DNA from: a virus
Virus record (IMG/VR): IMGVR_UViG_3300011115_000331
Span: 1-33,788 of that record
Length of the DNA stretch: 33,788 nt
Strand: one strand, 5' to 3'
Shown: piece by piece, positions 1 to 8,794 of the stretch
Numbering within the stretch: the stretch's first letter is position 1
Layout of the letters: every line of letters begins with the position of its first letter
Notes under the pieces: generated by a model
Told to the model about the DNA's origin: nothing
Seen by the model: only the letters and a program-made list of their open reading frames with translations
Database searches by the model: none
Made by a program: the position numbers and the translations under genes

Positions 1-129
1 CAGCAATACAGGCACAATAACGGTGTTTTTAGGCTATGGAAGTACGTCAGCAGAAGCTACAAACAATGCTGTTGTCGTGACAAGCTCACAAACAGCGTTT
101 CCTCTGTTGCCGAGTACGGATGAAATTTT
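1..129. repeat. Terminal direct repeat (contig overlap), left copy
   Basis: Bases 1-129 match 33660-33788 at a constant offset of 33,659. Bases 4-129 are identical, and base 3 is G here but T at 33662. This is what a circular, or circularly permuted, genome looks like when linearised by an assembler, so the unit length is 33,659 bp. The gene crossing the joint reads through in frame, which supports true circular continuity. A physical short terminal repeat cannot be excluded, but it would have to lie inside a coding gene. Confidence 0.9.
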
Positions 130-214
130 GACATTTGTGCCAAATGCTTATTTCACAGCTATCAGTGCTAGTGGAACTGCAACAATTTACATCACGCCGG
201 GTGACGGTCTGTAA
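1..214 (+). CDS. Small beta-rich virion protein, 3' part (gene split by the circle joint)
   Basis: This is the downstream part of the gene that starts at 33544. Joined across the overlap it encodes 109 residues. Reading frame 2 is open from the first base to the TAA at 212-214. The protein is rich in Thr, Ser, Ala and Val with alternating hydrophobic residues, as in small beta-sandwich tail or decoration proteins. It ends in ITPGDGL. The protein at 9236-9589 ends in FTPGEGL and looks like a paralogue. The fibre gene at 224 follows after a GGAG ribosome site. Function is unknown; a virion accessory role is inferred from context. Confidence 0.7.
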   Translation, partial: SNTGTITVFLGYGSTSAEATNNAVVVTSSQTAFPLLPSTDEILTFVPNAYFTAISASGTATIYITPGDGL

Positions 215-223
215 GGAGCAATT

Positions 224-1267
224 ATGCTAAAGGTAGCTGGCGGCGGTGGAGGTGGAGGTAACGGTACAGGCACGGTAACCCAAGTTAGTACGGGAACTGG
301 CTTAACCGGTGGACCAATTACGACCAGCGGAACGATAAGTTTAGCAAATACGGCTGTTACTGCTGGAATTTACGGTAACAACACAACCGTTGCTCAAATT
401 ACGATTGATGCTCAAGGTCGAATTACAGCGGCTTCTAACGTTGGCATTACTACAGGCGGCACAGGAACGGTTACGCAGGTTGGTACGGGTACAGGTTTAA
501 CTGGCGGTCCTATAACGTCTACCGGCACAATTTCATTAGCCAATACAGCCGTTTCTGCTGCTGCTTATGGCTCTGCCACACAAGTAGGCACGTTTACAGT
601 TGACGCTCAAGGCCGACTAACTACTGCTGCTAATGCGGCTATCAATATAGCGGTAGCGAATGTTTCTGGTGCTGTAGCTAATACAGTCAATGTTCTTGCT
701 GGCACAGGTTTGTCTGGTGGTGGGGCACTAACAGCTAACGTCACTGTCAACCTTGCTAACACGGCTGTAACGGCAGGAAACTACGGAAGTGCCACTCAGG
801 TAGCCGCCATTACAATTGACGCGCAGGGACGCATTACAGCGGCCTCTAATGTGACCGTTAGTGGTGGCGGTGGCGGCACAGGCAACGTGGTGACCAATGT
901 TGTGACGGTCACTGCTGGCACCGATATTTCTTGGACCAATGCGACCAGCGTTGTTTTATCGTGGATTAACAATTTAAGCAATGTTGTTACGTGGACGAAT
1001 ACGGCGTATGCGGTCAACAACAACAATGCAACTATTCTGGTCAATTATCCTGCTGCCCCGTTTGGCGTTGTATTACCGTTGGCTAATACGGTGGTCGGAC
1101 AGCAATACCAGATTAAGAAGATTGATAGTTCGTCTAATGCGGTAACAGTTAGTACGACATCTTCACAAACTATTGATGGCAACTTAACGTATACGTTAGC
1201 AACGATATACAAGAGCGTTACCTTGCAATCAGATGGCTCTAATTACTACATTTTTGCGGCTGTTTAA
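224..1267 (+). CDS. Tail fibre protein with three tandem repeats
   Basis: Encodes 347 residues; TAAGGAG lies just before the ATG. The N-terminus has a run of seven glycines. Three repeats of about 65 residues follow (roughly residues 14-79, 80-145 and 166-235). Each runs from TGTGLTGG through a SLANTAV segment to DAQGR(I/L)T. Such repeats are typical of trimeric phage fibre shafts. A motif with evenly spaced Trp residues (W-x-N) sits near residues 233-260. The C-terminal 80 residues look like a compact beta head ending in SDGSNYYIF. It is probably part of the receptor-binding apparatus together with the fibre and adhesin genes upstream across the joint. Confidence 0.8.
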   Translation: MLKVAGGGGGGGNGTGTVTQVSTGTGLTGGPITTSGTISLANTAVTAGIYGNNTTVAQITIDAQGRITAASNVGITTGGTGTVTQVGTGTGLTGGPITSTGTISLANTAVSAAAYGSATQVGTFTVDAQGRLTTAANAAINIAVANVSGAVANTVNVLAGTGLSGGGALTANVTVNLANTAVTAGNYGSATQVAAITIDAQGRITAASNVTVSGGGGGTGNVVTNVVTVTAGTDISWTNATSVVLSWINNLSNVVTWTNTAYAVNNNNATILVNYPAAPFGVVLPLANTVVGQQYQIKKIDSSSNAVTVSTTSSQTIDGNLTYTLATIYKSVTLQSDGSNYYIFAAV

Positions 1268-1269
1268 AA

Positions 1270-1491
1270 ATGGATGGACAATCTTTGTTTAATTTAGTGG
1301 TTGGTGTTGCTGCGTTCTTCGGTGGCTGGACGCTAAACAACATTACACGGATGCTTAATCGTATAGATGACGATATTCGTGAGATACCGCACATATATGT
1401 AAGCAAAGATGATTACAAGACAGACATTGCTGAGATTAAAGGAATGTTAGGCAAGATATTTGACCGCTTAGAGAACAAGGCAGACAAATAA
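1270..1491 (+). CDS. Small membrane protein with cytoplasmic coiled tail (XhlA-like holin candidate)
   Basis: Encodes 73 residues. An N-terminal hydrophobic segment (about residues 6-24, LFNLVVGVAAFFGGWTL) is followed by a charged amphipathic tail containing YVSKDDYKTDIAEIKGML and ending in DRLENKADK. This resembles small phage membrane proteins of the hemolysin XhlA or accessory-holin type, which have one membrane helix and a helical tail. It starts two bases after the fibre stop, and its TAA overlaps the next ATG. A lysis role is possible but the main lysis genes lie at 9.6-10.2 kb. A virion or membrane-anchoring role cannot be excluded. Confidence 0.6.
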   Translation: MDGQSLFNLVVGVAAFFGGWTLNNITRMLNRIDDDIREIPHIYVSKDDYKTDIAEIKGMLGKIFDRLENKADK

Positions 1492-1841
1492 TGAACATGG
1501 AAACATTATCCACTGTTGAATTTGGGAATAATGATTCTCTAGGTGAGTTTTTGTTTGAAAACGGGCTGCAACATAAGCTATTTCAAGAAATATTAATGGA
1601 TGCTGGCATTTCGGTGCCTGTTTACCCATTAATTGATGCTGATACAGGAAATCTAGATGACTGGTTATTGGCCCATCAGGTCGAACATCAGGCGTTTGCT
1701 GGCTTCTTAGATTTGAATAATCCGTTCAATATGTTGGACGTTGACTTTAATAATGAGCCAGATTTCTATGATTGGATAGCTACACATTTGTACATTCATG
1801 AACAAATTGTTGCTGCCCTAGGAATTTCTGAGGTCAATTAA
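1491..1841 (+). CDS. Conserved phage protein of unknown function, acidic
   Basis: Encodes 116 residues and is strongly acidic. Two halves resemble each other: each has an acidic D-W/D-F pair before a hydrophobic-His segment (DDWLLAHQVEHQAF, and FYDWIATHLYIHEQIVAALG). Proteins of this style occur in other short-tailed phages next to ejection-protein genes, but I know of no function. The ATG overlaps the stop of the upstream membrane-protein gene, so the two are translationally coupled. The internal duplication and His/Asp/Glu richness could suit metal binding or a helical bundle; this is speculation. Confidence 0.6.
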   Translation: MNMETLSTVEFGNNDSLGEFLFENGLQHKLFQEILMDAGISVPVYPLIDADTGNLDDWLLAHQVEHQAFAGFLDLNNPFNMLDVDFNNEPDFYDWIATHLYIHEQIVAALGISEVN

Positions 1842-1844
1842 AAA

Positions 1845-2333
1845 ATGCTCCCCACCCCCCAAAAAAATCAGGTTTCCGAGTTTCAAAAAAACCAACCTGT
1901 AATGCAGCAGGTCAATAAACAACGTTCTAAAGCAGAGCGTATGGACCCGATTGAAATTTTGGAATACTCAGCAGACGGGGATAAAGAATTAGCTACAAGG
2001 ACCTACAACAAATTAACTCAATTAGTTAATAACGACCCTAATTTTAGAATAATGAGGGCTAATAACAGTTTATTTATATACAACAATCTTAAAAACGGAA
2101 GCATTTCTTTAGCTTTAGAAACGGCTGATTCTCCAAGAGTTTTTATCGACAGCCTTAAACAATTTAGATTAGCAATGAAAGTGGCTGGATTTAAAACAGC
2201 AATTTTTGAAATTGATAATCCTCAAATTATAAAAGCTGCAAAAATGGCTGGCATTGATTTAAAAATTGAACCAAGTGGAACCATGTTAGATGACGGTGTA
2301 ACTCCGGGTTTAATTGGTATAGGAGAATTTTAA
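1845..2333 (+). CDS. Hypothetical protein, possibly acetyltransferase-like fold
   Basis: Encodes 162 residues. The first 35 residues are polar and Gln/Lys-rich and look disordered. The rest alternates strands and helices (FRIMRANNSLFIYNNL, then a helix with FRLAMKVAGFKTAIFE, then IIKAAKMAGIDLKIE). This recalls the end of GNAT-like domains, but I see no clear acetyl-CoA loop. It is the first gene of a block of coupled genes for large internal-type proteins: its stop TAA overlaps the ATG of the next gene. It may be a small internal virion protein or a helper for ejection proteins. The ATG follows a poly-A/C-rich stretch without an obvious ribosome site. Confidence 0.55.
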   Translation: MLPTPQKNQVSEFQKNQPVMQQVNKQRSKAERMDPIEILEYSADGDKELATRTYNKLTQLVNNDPNFRIMRANNSLFIYNNLKNGSISLALETADSPRVFIDSLKQFRLAMKVAGFKTAIFEIDNPQIIKAAKMAGIDLKIEPSGTMLDDGVTPGLIGIGEF

Positions 2334-3799
2334 TGGCTAAAGCAGTCAAGTCAGTTGCAAGAGCAGTTAGCGGGGCAGTTAAAACTGTTACAAAAGCTGT
2401 TACTTCAGTTGCTCAAGCGGCTGTAAGCGTTGTTGAAAAAGTTACTAATAAAGTTGTTGATGTTGCTACCAATATAATTCAAAACCCCTTACCAGTGCTT
2501 GAGACAATTGCATTGACGTATGCGCTTGGACCTGCGGGTCTTGCAATGGGTACATCTATTGGCATTACTACGACAACAATGGCGGCGGCTGTATCTTCCG
2601 CGACTGTAACGGCAGCCAACGGAGGAGATGTAAAACAAGTAGCAACTGCTGCTTTGGCAACGTATGTATCTGCTAATCCGGGATTAAGTGGACAAGAAAA
2701 AATTGTAGCGTCTGGTGCTATTCAATTAGCTTCTGGAGCAAAACCAGAAGATGTTATTAGAAATGTTATTGCTAGTACGGCGTCTAATACAATACTTCCA
2801 ACTGTATTAAAAGATTTAAACGCAACAATTGCTAAAGAGTTTCCAGATGCAATTCAACAGACTGTAAAAAGCGCATTTATTAATGCTGAAAGACAAGCTG
2901 TTGCAGCCGCTATTACTGGTCAAGATGCTTCACGGGCTGCGTTAGCTGGTTTTGCTGGCGGTGCTGTTTCTGACCTTGCCCAATGGGGTGCAGCAGTAGC
3001 TGCTCCAAAAATGGAAGATGTAAATTCAAAGTCTATTGGTATAGCTGCTGGCGAATACGCTCAATATAAAGTAGCTGGATATTCTGATGAGCAAGCGTTA
3101 AACAAAGCGGTTCAAGGTGTTTTTTCTATTCAAACACAAGCAGCAGCAAAAGCAGAATTAGCAAAAAAAACCGCCGGATTAAGCGGGGAGCAAGTAATGG
3201 CTGCTCTAAATTACAGCCAAGCTGGACAAGCTACAGGATTAGATACTGGAAAAAAACTTACTGAACAATTTTCCACAGGTTCTGGATACACCAAAGAAGC
3301 ACCTATTGGTGCAAGTTTAAGTGTTTTATCTACCCCAGACCTCCCCGGTGCTAGACCAAGGGACCCTACTGCGTCCCGTGATGTTGGTGGTCAACTTCCT
3401 GAGCAATACTCAACAAAAAAAGAATCTTTGCCGGGTGGGACAACGTCAGCAACATCAGGAGAAGAATTATCTCTTTTGGGAACGAATTCATTTACTCCAG
3501 AAAATATTGCTCCTCCTCCAAAAGAAGATAAAACGCCAGAACAATTACGCAGAGATACAATTTTATTATCGTTAATAAACAAGAATTTTGATTCAGGTGG
3601 CGGTGGTGGAACCAGAACAACAAGAACAACAAGAACAGCTCCTACTACGCAAGGACAAGGTTCCGTTGGAACATCAGCGTTAGCGCAAGCATTACGTATT
3701 GGTGATGTAGGCGCACCGATATTTGGCAGAGATGAAGAAGGTAAAAAGGCTGGATGGAATCTTGAATCATTACGTTATATGGGTAACGCAGGAGAATAG
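2333..3799 (+). CDS. Putative internal virion / ejection protein, Ala-Val-rich
   Basis: Encodes 488 residues. The N-terminal 60 residues are a Lys/Val/Ala heptad-like helix (repeated KAVxSVAxAV units). A hydrophobic Gly/Ala/Thr stretch follows (about residues 58-100) that could insert in a membrane. The middle is Ala-rich and helical. The C-terminal third is low-complexity Pro/Ser/Thr/Gly, including a GGGGGTRTTRTTRT segment. This composition and its place among three similar large genes fit podoviral ejection proteins such as those of P22 or T7 (analogy only; no sequence relation visible). The start overlaps the upstream stop. Confidence 0.6.
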   Translation: MAKAVKSVARAVSGAVKTVTKAVTSVAQAAVSVVEKVTNKVVDVATNIIQNPLPVLETIALTYALGPAGLAMGTSIGITTTTMAAAVSSATVTAANGGDVKQVATAALATYVSANPGLSGQEKIVASGAIQLASGAKPEDVIRNVIASTASNTILPTVLKDLNATIAKEFPDAIQQTVKSAFINAERQAVAAAITGQDASRAALAGFAGGAVSDLAQWGAAVAAPKMEDVNSKSIGIAAGEYAQYKVAGYSDEQALNKAVQGVFSIQTQAAAKAELAKKTAGLSGEQVMAALNYSQAGQATGLDTGKKLTEQFSTGSGYTKEAPIGASLSVLSTPDLPGARPRDPTASRDVGGQLPEQYSTKKESLPGGTTSATSGEELSLLGTNSFTPENIAPPPKEDKTPEQLRRDTILLSLINKNFDSGGGGGTRTTRTTRTAPTTQGQGSVGTSALAQALRIGDVGAPIFGRDEEGKKAGWNLESLRYMGNAGE

Positions 3800-3801
3800 A
3801 A

Positions 3802-4893
3802 ATGACTAAAAAACTAGCACGGCTATTACGGGCCGATATTCAAGAAACCAGCGATTTAAAATCAATTGCTGCAATGCTTGCCGGTAAAGGGCGTGGTGGT
3901 GACACCTTGTTAGCTCACATAACGCCAAAAGAAGTTGGCTTATTGAAAGAAGCTGGCGGTGCCGGAACAGTCAATCCTGATACGGGCTTGTTAGAGTTTT
4001 ACGATTGGACAGGTACTGGCGGTGTTGTTAGTGGCTATGACGGTGGAGGTGGAGGCTATACTACCGTTGGTGATAGCTATTACGATTCTTTACCTGCGGC
4101 AACTCCGGGTGTCTACGGAAAAGATGCAAGTAGTGACTATTATCAAGTCGCTCCAGAAACTTATACAACTGTTCCTTCGTATGATTATGCCGGTCAAGGT
4201 GGTTATGCTAATGTTCCCGATGTTCCTGTTGTTGCTCCCGCTGCTGCACGTACATACGCAAATGAACCTTATGAACAAGGATTTGTCGGCTCTGATGCGT
4301 TAGCCGCTGGCATTAGTCCAATGCCTCAACCTCCAGCTAGTGATTCTTTACTTAAAAAGTATATTGGTGACCCATTAAAAGATTTAAAAGCATCGACAGG
4401 ATTAAGTCTTAATGACCTTCTGCGTATTGGTGGTGCTGGTGCTGGCGCACTGGTTGGTAGAAGACAAAATCAACAAGCAGCGAAACAAATACAACAAGCT
4501 ACGCAAGAGCAAAAGAATTTAGGTTTGCCGTATCAAGAGCGAGGCAGAAACCTCATGCGTTCTGCTGAGAGTGGAGAGCTAACGCCGCAAGGACAGCAAG
4601 CACTTGAGGCAGCAAGAGCGCAAGCAGCCCAAAACATTTCTAAAACTGGTGGTGTTGGCGTAGCTCAAGCTCAAGCGCAGATAGAAGCGTTGCGTCAAAA
4701 CTTGTTACAAAACCAGTATAACTTTGGTTTACAGGTTTCTCAGATTGGCGACCAAATTACCTTGGGTGCTATTAGAACGGGTATGCAGCTTGACCAACAG
4801 CTTAATCAATCTAGCCAACAGTTTTATACGCAGTTGGCTCAAATTGCTGGTGGCGGCACTTATGGCTATGGCTCACCACAACCTAGAGGTTAA
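3802..4893 (+). CDS. Putative internal virion protein, Tyr/Gly linker and Gln-rich helix
   Basis: Encodes 363 residues. The N-terminal domain (about residues 1-70) contains LLAHITPKEVGLLKEAGG followed by GTVNPDTGLLEFYDW, a segment I have seen in phage internal proteins with no known activity. Residues 70-165 form a Tyr/Gly/Pro-rich, probably disordered linker. Residues 200-340 are a long Gln/Ala-rich helix (QQAAKQIQQATQEQKNLG and later), probably coiled coil. Flanked on both sides by other long helical proteins in one coupled run, it is inferred to be an ejected or internal core protein. It lacks any recognisable catalytic motif. Confidence 0.6.
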   Translation: MTKKLARLLRADIQETSDLKSIAAMLAGKGRGGDTLLAHITPKEVGLLKEAGGAGTVNPDTGLLEFYDWTGTGGVVSGYDGGGGGYTTVGDSYYDSLPAATPGVYGKDASSDYYQVAPETYTTVPSYDYAGQGGYANVPDVPVVAPAAARTYANEPYEQGFVGSDALAAGISPMPQPPASDSLLKKYIGDPLKDLKASTGLSLNDLLRIGGAGAGALVGRRQNQQAAKQIQQATQEQKNLGLPYQERGRNLMRSAESGELTPQGQQALEAARAQAAQNISKTGGVGVAQAQAQIEALRQNLLQNQYNFGLQVSQIGDQITLGAIRTGMQLDQQLNQSSQQFYTQLAQIAGGGTYGYGSPQPRG

Positions 4894-4895
4894 TA

Positions 4896-6446
4896 ATGGC
4901 TGACCCAAATACACCGGAAATACCGGAAATTAAACAACGTAAAACTTACTCGGTTCCTCCAACTCCTATTCTTGCCGGATTAAAAGGAGAAGTTGGAAAT
5001 ATTCCGGGAATGTCAGGTGCTCCAACGTATGAAGAACGTGCAAAACTTCTTCCAAAATCTTCAGATGTTGCTGCTGAAGAAGCTCGTGTTTTAGGCCATC
5101 AAAATCAATTAAGCGAAGATATTGGACTTGCTCAACAAGCTGAAAAACAATATTTGGCTGAGTCTCAGGCTTTTATTGCAAGTCAAACCCGTGAACAAGC
5201 TCAAGATATTGAGGCAGGATTAGAACTTGTTCGTGAAAAATTTCCTTATCCAGAATTTAAGCCTACGCAAGAAAATATGCAAAGTCTTGCTACCTTGTTT
5301 AGTTTGGTTGGCGTGATTGGTGTTGCTATGGGTGGCGAAGGAAAGATGTCTGCAATGGGTTCATTAAACGCCATGACAGGAATGATGAAGGGTTGGCAGC
5401 AAGGCCGTAAAGATTTGTGGGAAAAAGAAAAATTAACATTTGATAAAAATATGGCTAAAACTAAAGCCATTCTTGATGATGCTTACAAAGATGCTGACCG
5501 TGCTTACAAGACAATGGCTTACAACCGTGAAGAAGCGATGGCTCTGGCTAATCAGTCAGCGGCTAAACTTGGCGGTCAAGTAGGAAAACAAATGTTACAA
5601 AAACAAGGTCTTGGAAATTATCTTGAATTACTTAAAAGTCTTAAAAAAGATTTAAAAGAAACCGAACATTTAGCTTCTCAAGAACGCATAGTAGAAAAAA
5701 GACTAGAAGAACAAAAAGCCGCAATGGAAGCAAGATTTGCTCACACAGAAAAAATGGCTAAAGACCGTTCTGAGGACCAGATGAAACGGTTATTGATGAC
5801 ATTGAGTCAGCAAAGAGATTTGCTTGATAAACGTCTTGAGGAACAAGGAAGAAGAAGAACTAACGAAGACCGTAAGAACGACAAAGAAGCAATGGTAATG
5901 ACACAAGGTGTTAGAAGCATTGAGAACCTGCAACGTCAATTACGTGACCCTGAAATTCGTACTGGCCTGACTTCTAAGTTAGCTCCGTTATTGCAAAAAA
6001 TTAACTCGCTTTCAAATGCTGAAGATTTTGAAACTGCTGTTAATAGAGAGCTTACCGGTAATGACAAGACAACATTGTTCTTAAAAGATGCGTTGTTAGA
6101 AACGTATGCTATTGAGCGTGCAGCTAAAGGTGGTCAGCGTTTGACTGTTCAAGATATGAAGATGGTAGGTCCTGTTCTTGACCCAACTAACTACAAGCCA
6201 GAAACTTACAACGCTTTATTAGAGCAGCGTAGAAATGTTCTGTACAACAATTTGCAGGATATGGGATTAACTATTCCTGAAATTCAGCAGAGGTCTAAAC
6301 AACAACCATACGTTCCTTATGGCGGTGATACTTCTGCTCCCGCTAAAGAAATTAGTCCACAAGATAAGCAAGCGTTAGATTGGGCAAATGCTAATCCTAA
6401 AGACCCAAGGTCAGCTCAAATTAAAAAAAGGTTAGGAGTTCAATAA
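4896..6446 (+). CDS. Putative internal virion protein, long coiled coil with hydrophobic segment
   Basis: Encodes 516 residues. Long charged helices (about residues 60-120 and 170-330, with many E, K, R, Q and L in heptad spacing) flank a hydrophobic Gly/Met segment near residues 128-155 (LFSLVGVIGVAMGG and following). A helical C-terminal domain contains TVQDMKMVGPVLDP. Such long helices with one membrane-compatible stretch are typical of podoviral ejection proteins that form a conduit through the envelope. The stop TAA overlaps the ATG of the next, largest gene. No peptidoglycan hydrolase motif is visible. Confidence 0.6.
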   Translation: MADPNTPEIPEIKQRKTYSVPPTPILAGLKGEVGNIPGMSGAPTYEERAKLLPKSSDVAAEEARVLGHQNQLSEDIGLAQQAEKQYLAESQAFIASQTREQAQDIEAGLELVREKFPYPEFKPTQENMQSLATLFSLVGVIGVAMGGEGKMSAMGSLNAMTGMMKGWQQGRKDLWEKEKLTFDKNMAKTKAILDDAYKDADRAYKTMAYNREEAMALANQSAAKLGGQVGKQMLQKQGLGNYLELLKSLKKDLKETEHLASQERIVEKRLEEQKAAMEARFAHTEKMAKDRSEDQMKRLLMTLSQQRDLLDKRLEEQGRRRTNEDRKNDKEAMVMTQGVRSIENLQRQLRDPEIRTGLTSKLAPLLQKINSLSNAEDFETAVNRELTGNDKTTLFLKDALLETYAIERAAKGGQRLTVQDMKMVGPVLDPTNYKPETYNALLEQRRNVLYNNLQDMGLTIPEIQQRSKQQPYVPYGGDTSAPAKEISPQDKQALDWANANPKDPRSAQIKKRLGVQ

Positions 6447-8554
6447 TGGCTTTTGACCCTGATAAATACTTAGCTGAACCAGAACCCTCAACTGGTTTTG
6501 ACCCTGATGCTTATTTGTCTAAAAAATCAGCACCTGCTTCTAAAGCAGAGCCATCTCAGTTTGAGCAAGTTGGTGAGTTTTTTAAAGGCGCAACATTGCC
6601 AGTTGCCGGTGCGGTTCAATCCATTCCTTATGAACCGTTGCAACGCAAAGCTGCTGAGTATGTTAAAGGCGTTGAGTCCAAGCCTGAGTACATTGCTCCC
6701 GGCGGCACTATTGGCGCACGAACACTAGGCAAGGGTATTGGAACTTTAGGTTTTGGAGCTGTACCTTTAGGTAAAGCATTTGATATTACCGCTGCACTTC
6801 CTGCTATTCCTAAAATTTTATCTAGGACATTAGCTGGCACGGCTGGCGGTGCGTTGGCTGGTTCTGTTATGGAGGAAGCTCCAACCGTAGAGGAAATAGG
6901 TCCGAGAAAGTTACAGGCGGCAAAAACAGGTGCTATTACTGGAGCAATCATTACTCCTGCTTTATCTGGCATTGGCAGTCTTAGTAAAGGTGCCTATGAC
7001 CTTGTAATGAGAGCAAAGGGTAGGTCTGTTCAAGAAGCTATTGATGCTCTTAAAAACGTTGTTACTAAAGAAGCTGACGAAGCTCGACAGTTTCTAACTC
7101 AAAAAAGTTATGAGGCTGAGAAAGTTGCTCGGTCAGAAGTTTCTACAGCCAAAGACATTACAGAAGCAAGATACGCTACTCGTTCTAAATTAACCAAAGA
7201 TTTGGATAGCGCCAAGAAAGAAACTGAAACTTCTTTAAAAGGTTTAAGTAATAACCGTCAGTCAGACGAAAACCTTGGAAAGTTTATTCAAAATTCTGGC
7301 AAAAAGAATATTGAATCTATTCGTGCAACAACAACAAAAGAAGCCATTAGAGATATTAAAGACCCTGCTTTTGAAAGAGCTAGAGGTCGTGCCGCTTCTG
7401 GCGATACGTTATCAACTAATCCAGATAGCGCACCAATTTTAAAAGAAATTGTTTCTGATATTGAGCAGCAAATTGCTGACGTTCCGGGAAGATTTAGGGG
7501 TGAATTAGAAGGTCGCATTGATGACATTATTGGGAAAAAGATTCCTTTGTCATCTAATGAATTACGTGTTGAGCAATTAAGAGAATCTAGTATTCCGGGA
7601 TACATCGCTCAAAAATTCAAACGTGAGCCTTTAACGCTTCATCAGGCTGAATTTTTACGTCGGTGGGCTAAAGACCCAATTTTGCGTAAAGACACGGGTT
7701 TTGGTTCTTTAGATGCTACTCGTATGGCAGGAACGGGTAACAGAATTGAACAGGCAATGACAGCTTATGAGCCTGATGTTGGTCGTTACATTCAAACCTA
7801 CAAAACCGGAAAAGAAGCTGAACGTGTTGCTGCCGGTGGACGTCGCGGAGAAGGTTTGACAGAGCAAGTAGCAAAAACAGAGGATGAAATTCTGTTTTCT
7901 AGCAAGCCTCAACAAGTCACTTCTTATTACTTAGACGGAACCAGAGAGTCAGCTAACAAGTTAATTCGTTTGGTTGGCGGCAAAACCCCTGAGTTAGTTA
8001 ATCGCGTCAAATCTAATGTTAGGGAAAAGATTGAAGGCATGACCGCAGAAAAGACTGCTGAGTTTGCGGCTAAAAACCAAGGTTTATTTCAAGCGTTTCC
8101 TGAAGTTGGTCAAGCTGTTAATAAAGTGGTTCAGTCTCGTCAGGCACAACAACGCTTGGAGTCAATGTTAGGTAAGGCTGCTGGCAAAGGTGGGCGTCTT
8201 GAGCAAGCCTTGGGAACTGAGATTACGTCTGCTGAAAAGCTGGCTAAACAAGTTGAGTCTGGAAAGCAAGCTGCTGCTCCTTATCAACAATTCCTTGAAA
8301 AATTTGAGGGTGCTAAAGGTGAAGAAGTATTCACTGAAAGCAAAAAAATTGTTGATAAATTAAGAAAAGATGGAATTGTTGAACCAGCAAAATATCAAGA
8401 AATGCTGTCTCAAATCAGGGATATTGAACAAAAATACGGCGCAAGTGACGAAGCTAAGAAACGGGTTAAAACAGTCTTGTATGTTGGTTTGGTTGGCTTT
8501 GGTGGGTACAAGGCTTACAGAGGAGCAACAGATTATTTGGGATTAGGACAGTAA
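6446..8554 (+). CDS. Largest putative ejection protein
   Basis: Encodes 702 residues. The N-terminus carries two copies of a short FDPDxYL motif (residues 3-9 and 18-24). A Gly/Ala/Pro-rich region (about residues 85-190) contains several segments that could insert in membranes, including LAGTAGGALAGSVM and GAITGAIITPALSGIG. The central part is a long charged helix (residues 200-330). The C-terminus ends in a hydrophobic VLYVGLVGFGGYKAY segment. It is the last of four consecutive large genes, all coupled or nearly so. The organisation matches DNA-ejection protein clusters in short-tailed phages, but no sequence-specific homologue can be named. Confidence 0.6.
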   Translation: MAFDPDKYLAEPEPSTGFDPDAYLSKKSAPASKAEPSQFEQVGEFFKGATLPVAGAVQSIPYEPLQRKAAEYVKGVESKPEYIAPGGTIGARTLGKGIGTLGFGAVPLGKAFDITAALPAIPKILSRTLAGTAGGALAGSVMEEAPTVEEIGPRKLQAAKTGAITGAIITPALSGIGSLSKGAYDLVMRAKGRSVQEAIDALKNVVTKEADEARQFLTQKSYEAEKVARSEVSTAKDITEARYATRSKLTKDLDSAKKETETSLKGLSNNRQSDENLGKFIQNSGKKNIESIRATTTKEAIRDIKDPAFERARGRAASGDTLSTNPDSAPILKEIVSDIEQQIADVPGRFRGELEGRIDDIIGKKIPLSSNELRVEQLRESSIPGYIAQKFKREPLTLHQAEFLRRWAKDPILRKDTGFGSLDATRMAGTGNRIEQAMTAYEPDVGRYIQTYKTGKEAERVAAGGRRGEGLTEQVAKTEDEILFSSKPQQVTSYYLDGTRESANKLIRLVGGKTPELVNRVKSNVREKIEGMTAEKTAEFAAKNQGLFQAFPEVGQAVNKVVQSRQAQQRLESMLGKAAGKGGRLEQALGTEITSAEKLAKQVESGKQAAAPYQQFLEKFEGAKGEEVFTESKKIVDKLRKDGIVEPAKYQEMLSQIRDIEQKYGASDEAKKRVKTVLYVGLVGFGGYKAYRGATDYLGLGQ

Positions 8555-8763
8555 TGGCTAAGAAACAAAAGGGGATAAATCCAGAACTTGAGAACGCTAT
8601 TGCTCAAATGCTGGTTGCGGTAATGAGTGACCCAATGGCATCCATTACGGACAAGACAAAGGTACTGGATAGGGCATTAAAGCTAGAGGCAATTAAGCTC
8701 AAGCTGTCGGATGATGAGTGGGGTTCTGGCTTTGGTATGGACGATGAGGACGATAAGGATTAG
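8554..8763 (+). CDS. Small acidic-tailed hypothetical protein
   Basis: Encodes 69 residues. A helical core (NPELENAIAQMLVAVMSDP, then KTKVLDRALKLEAIKLKL) is followed by a very acidic C-terminus ending DDEDDKD. The ATG overlaps the stop of the large ejection-type gene, and GGATTAGGA serves as a weak ribosome site. Proteins of this shape are common between ejection and lysis genes of short-tailed phages. The role is unknown. A DNA-mimic-like tail or a chaperone for an internal protein are possibilities without direct support. Confidence 0.6.
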   Translation: MAKKQKGINPELENAIAQMLVAVMSDPMASITDKTKVLDRALKLEAIKLKLSDDEWGSGFGMDDEDDKD

Positions 8764-8794
8764 ACTGTGAATCTCTTTTATTTAGGGGATAAAT

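Noticed and set aside
796-1044. Minus-strand frame of 82 codons inside the fibre gene
   Set aside because: It lies antisense to a repeat-bearing fibre gene whose repeated codons create open frames. No ribosome site.
6628-6972. Minus-strand frame of 114 codons
   Set aside because: Antisense to the large ejection-type gene, Pro/Ala-rich from reversed Gly/Ala codons, with no ribosome site.
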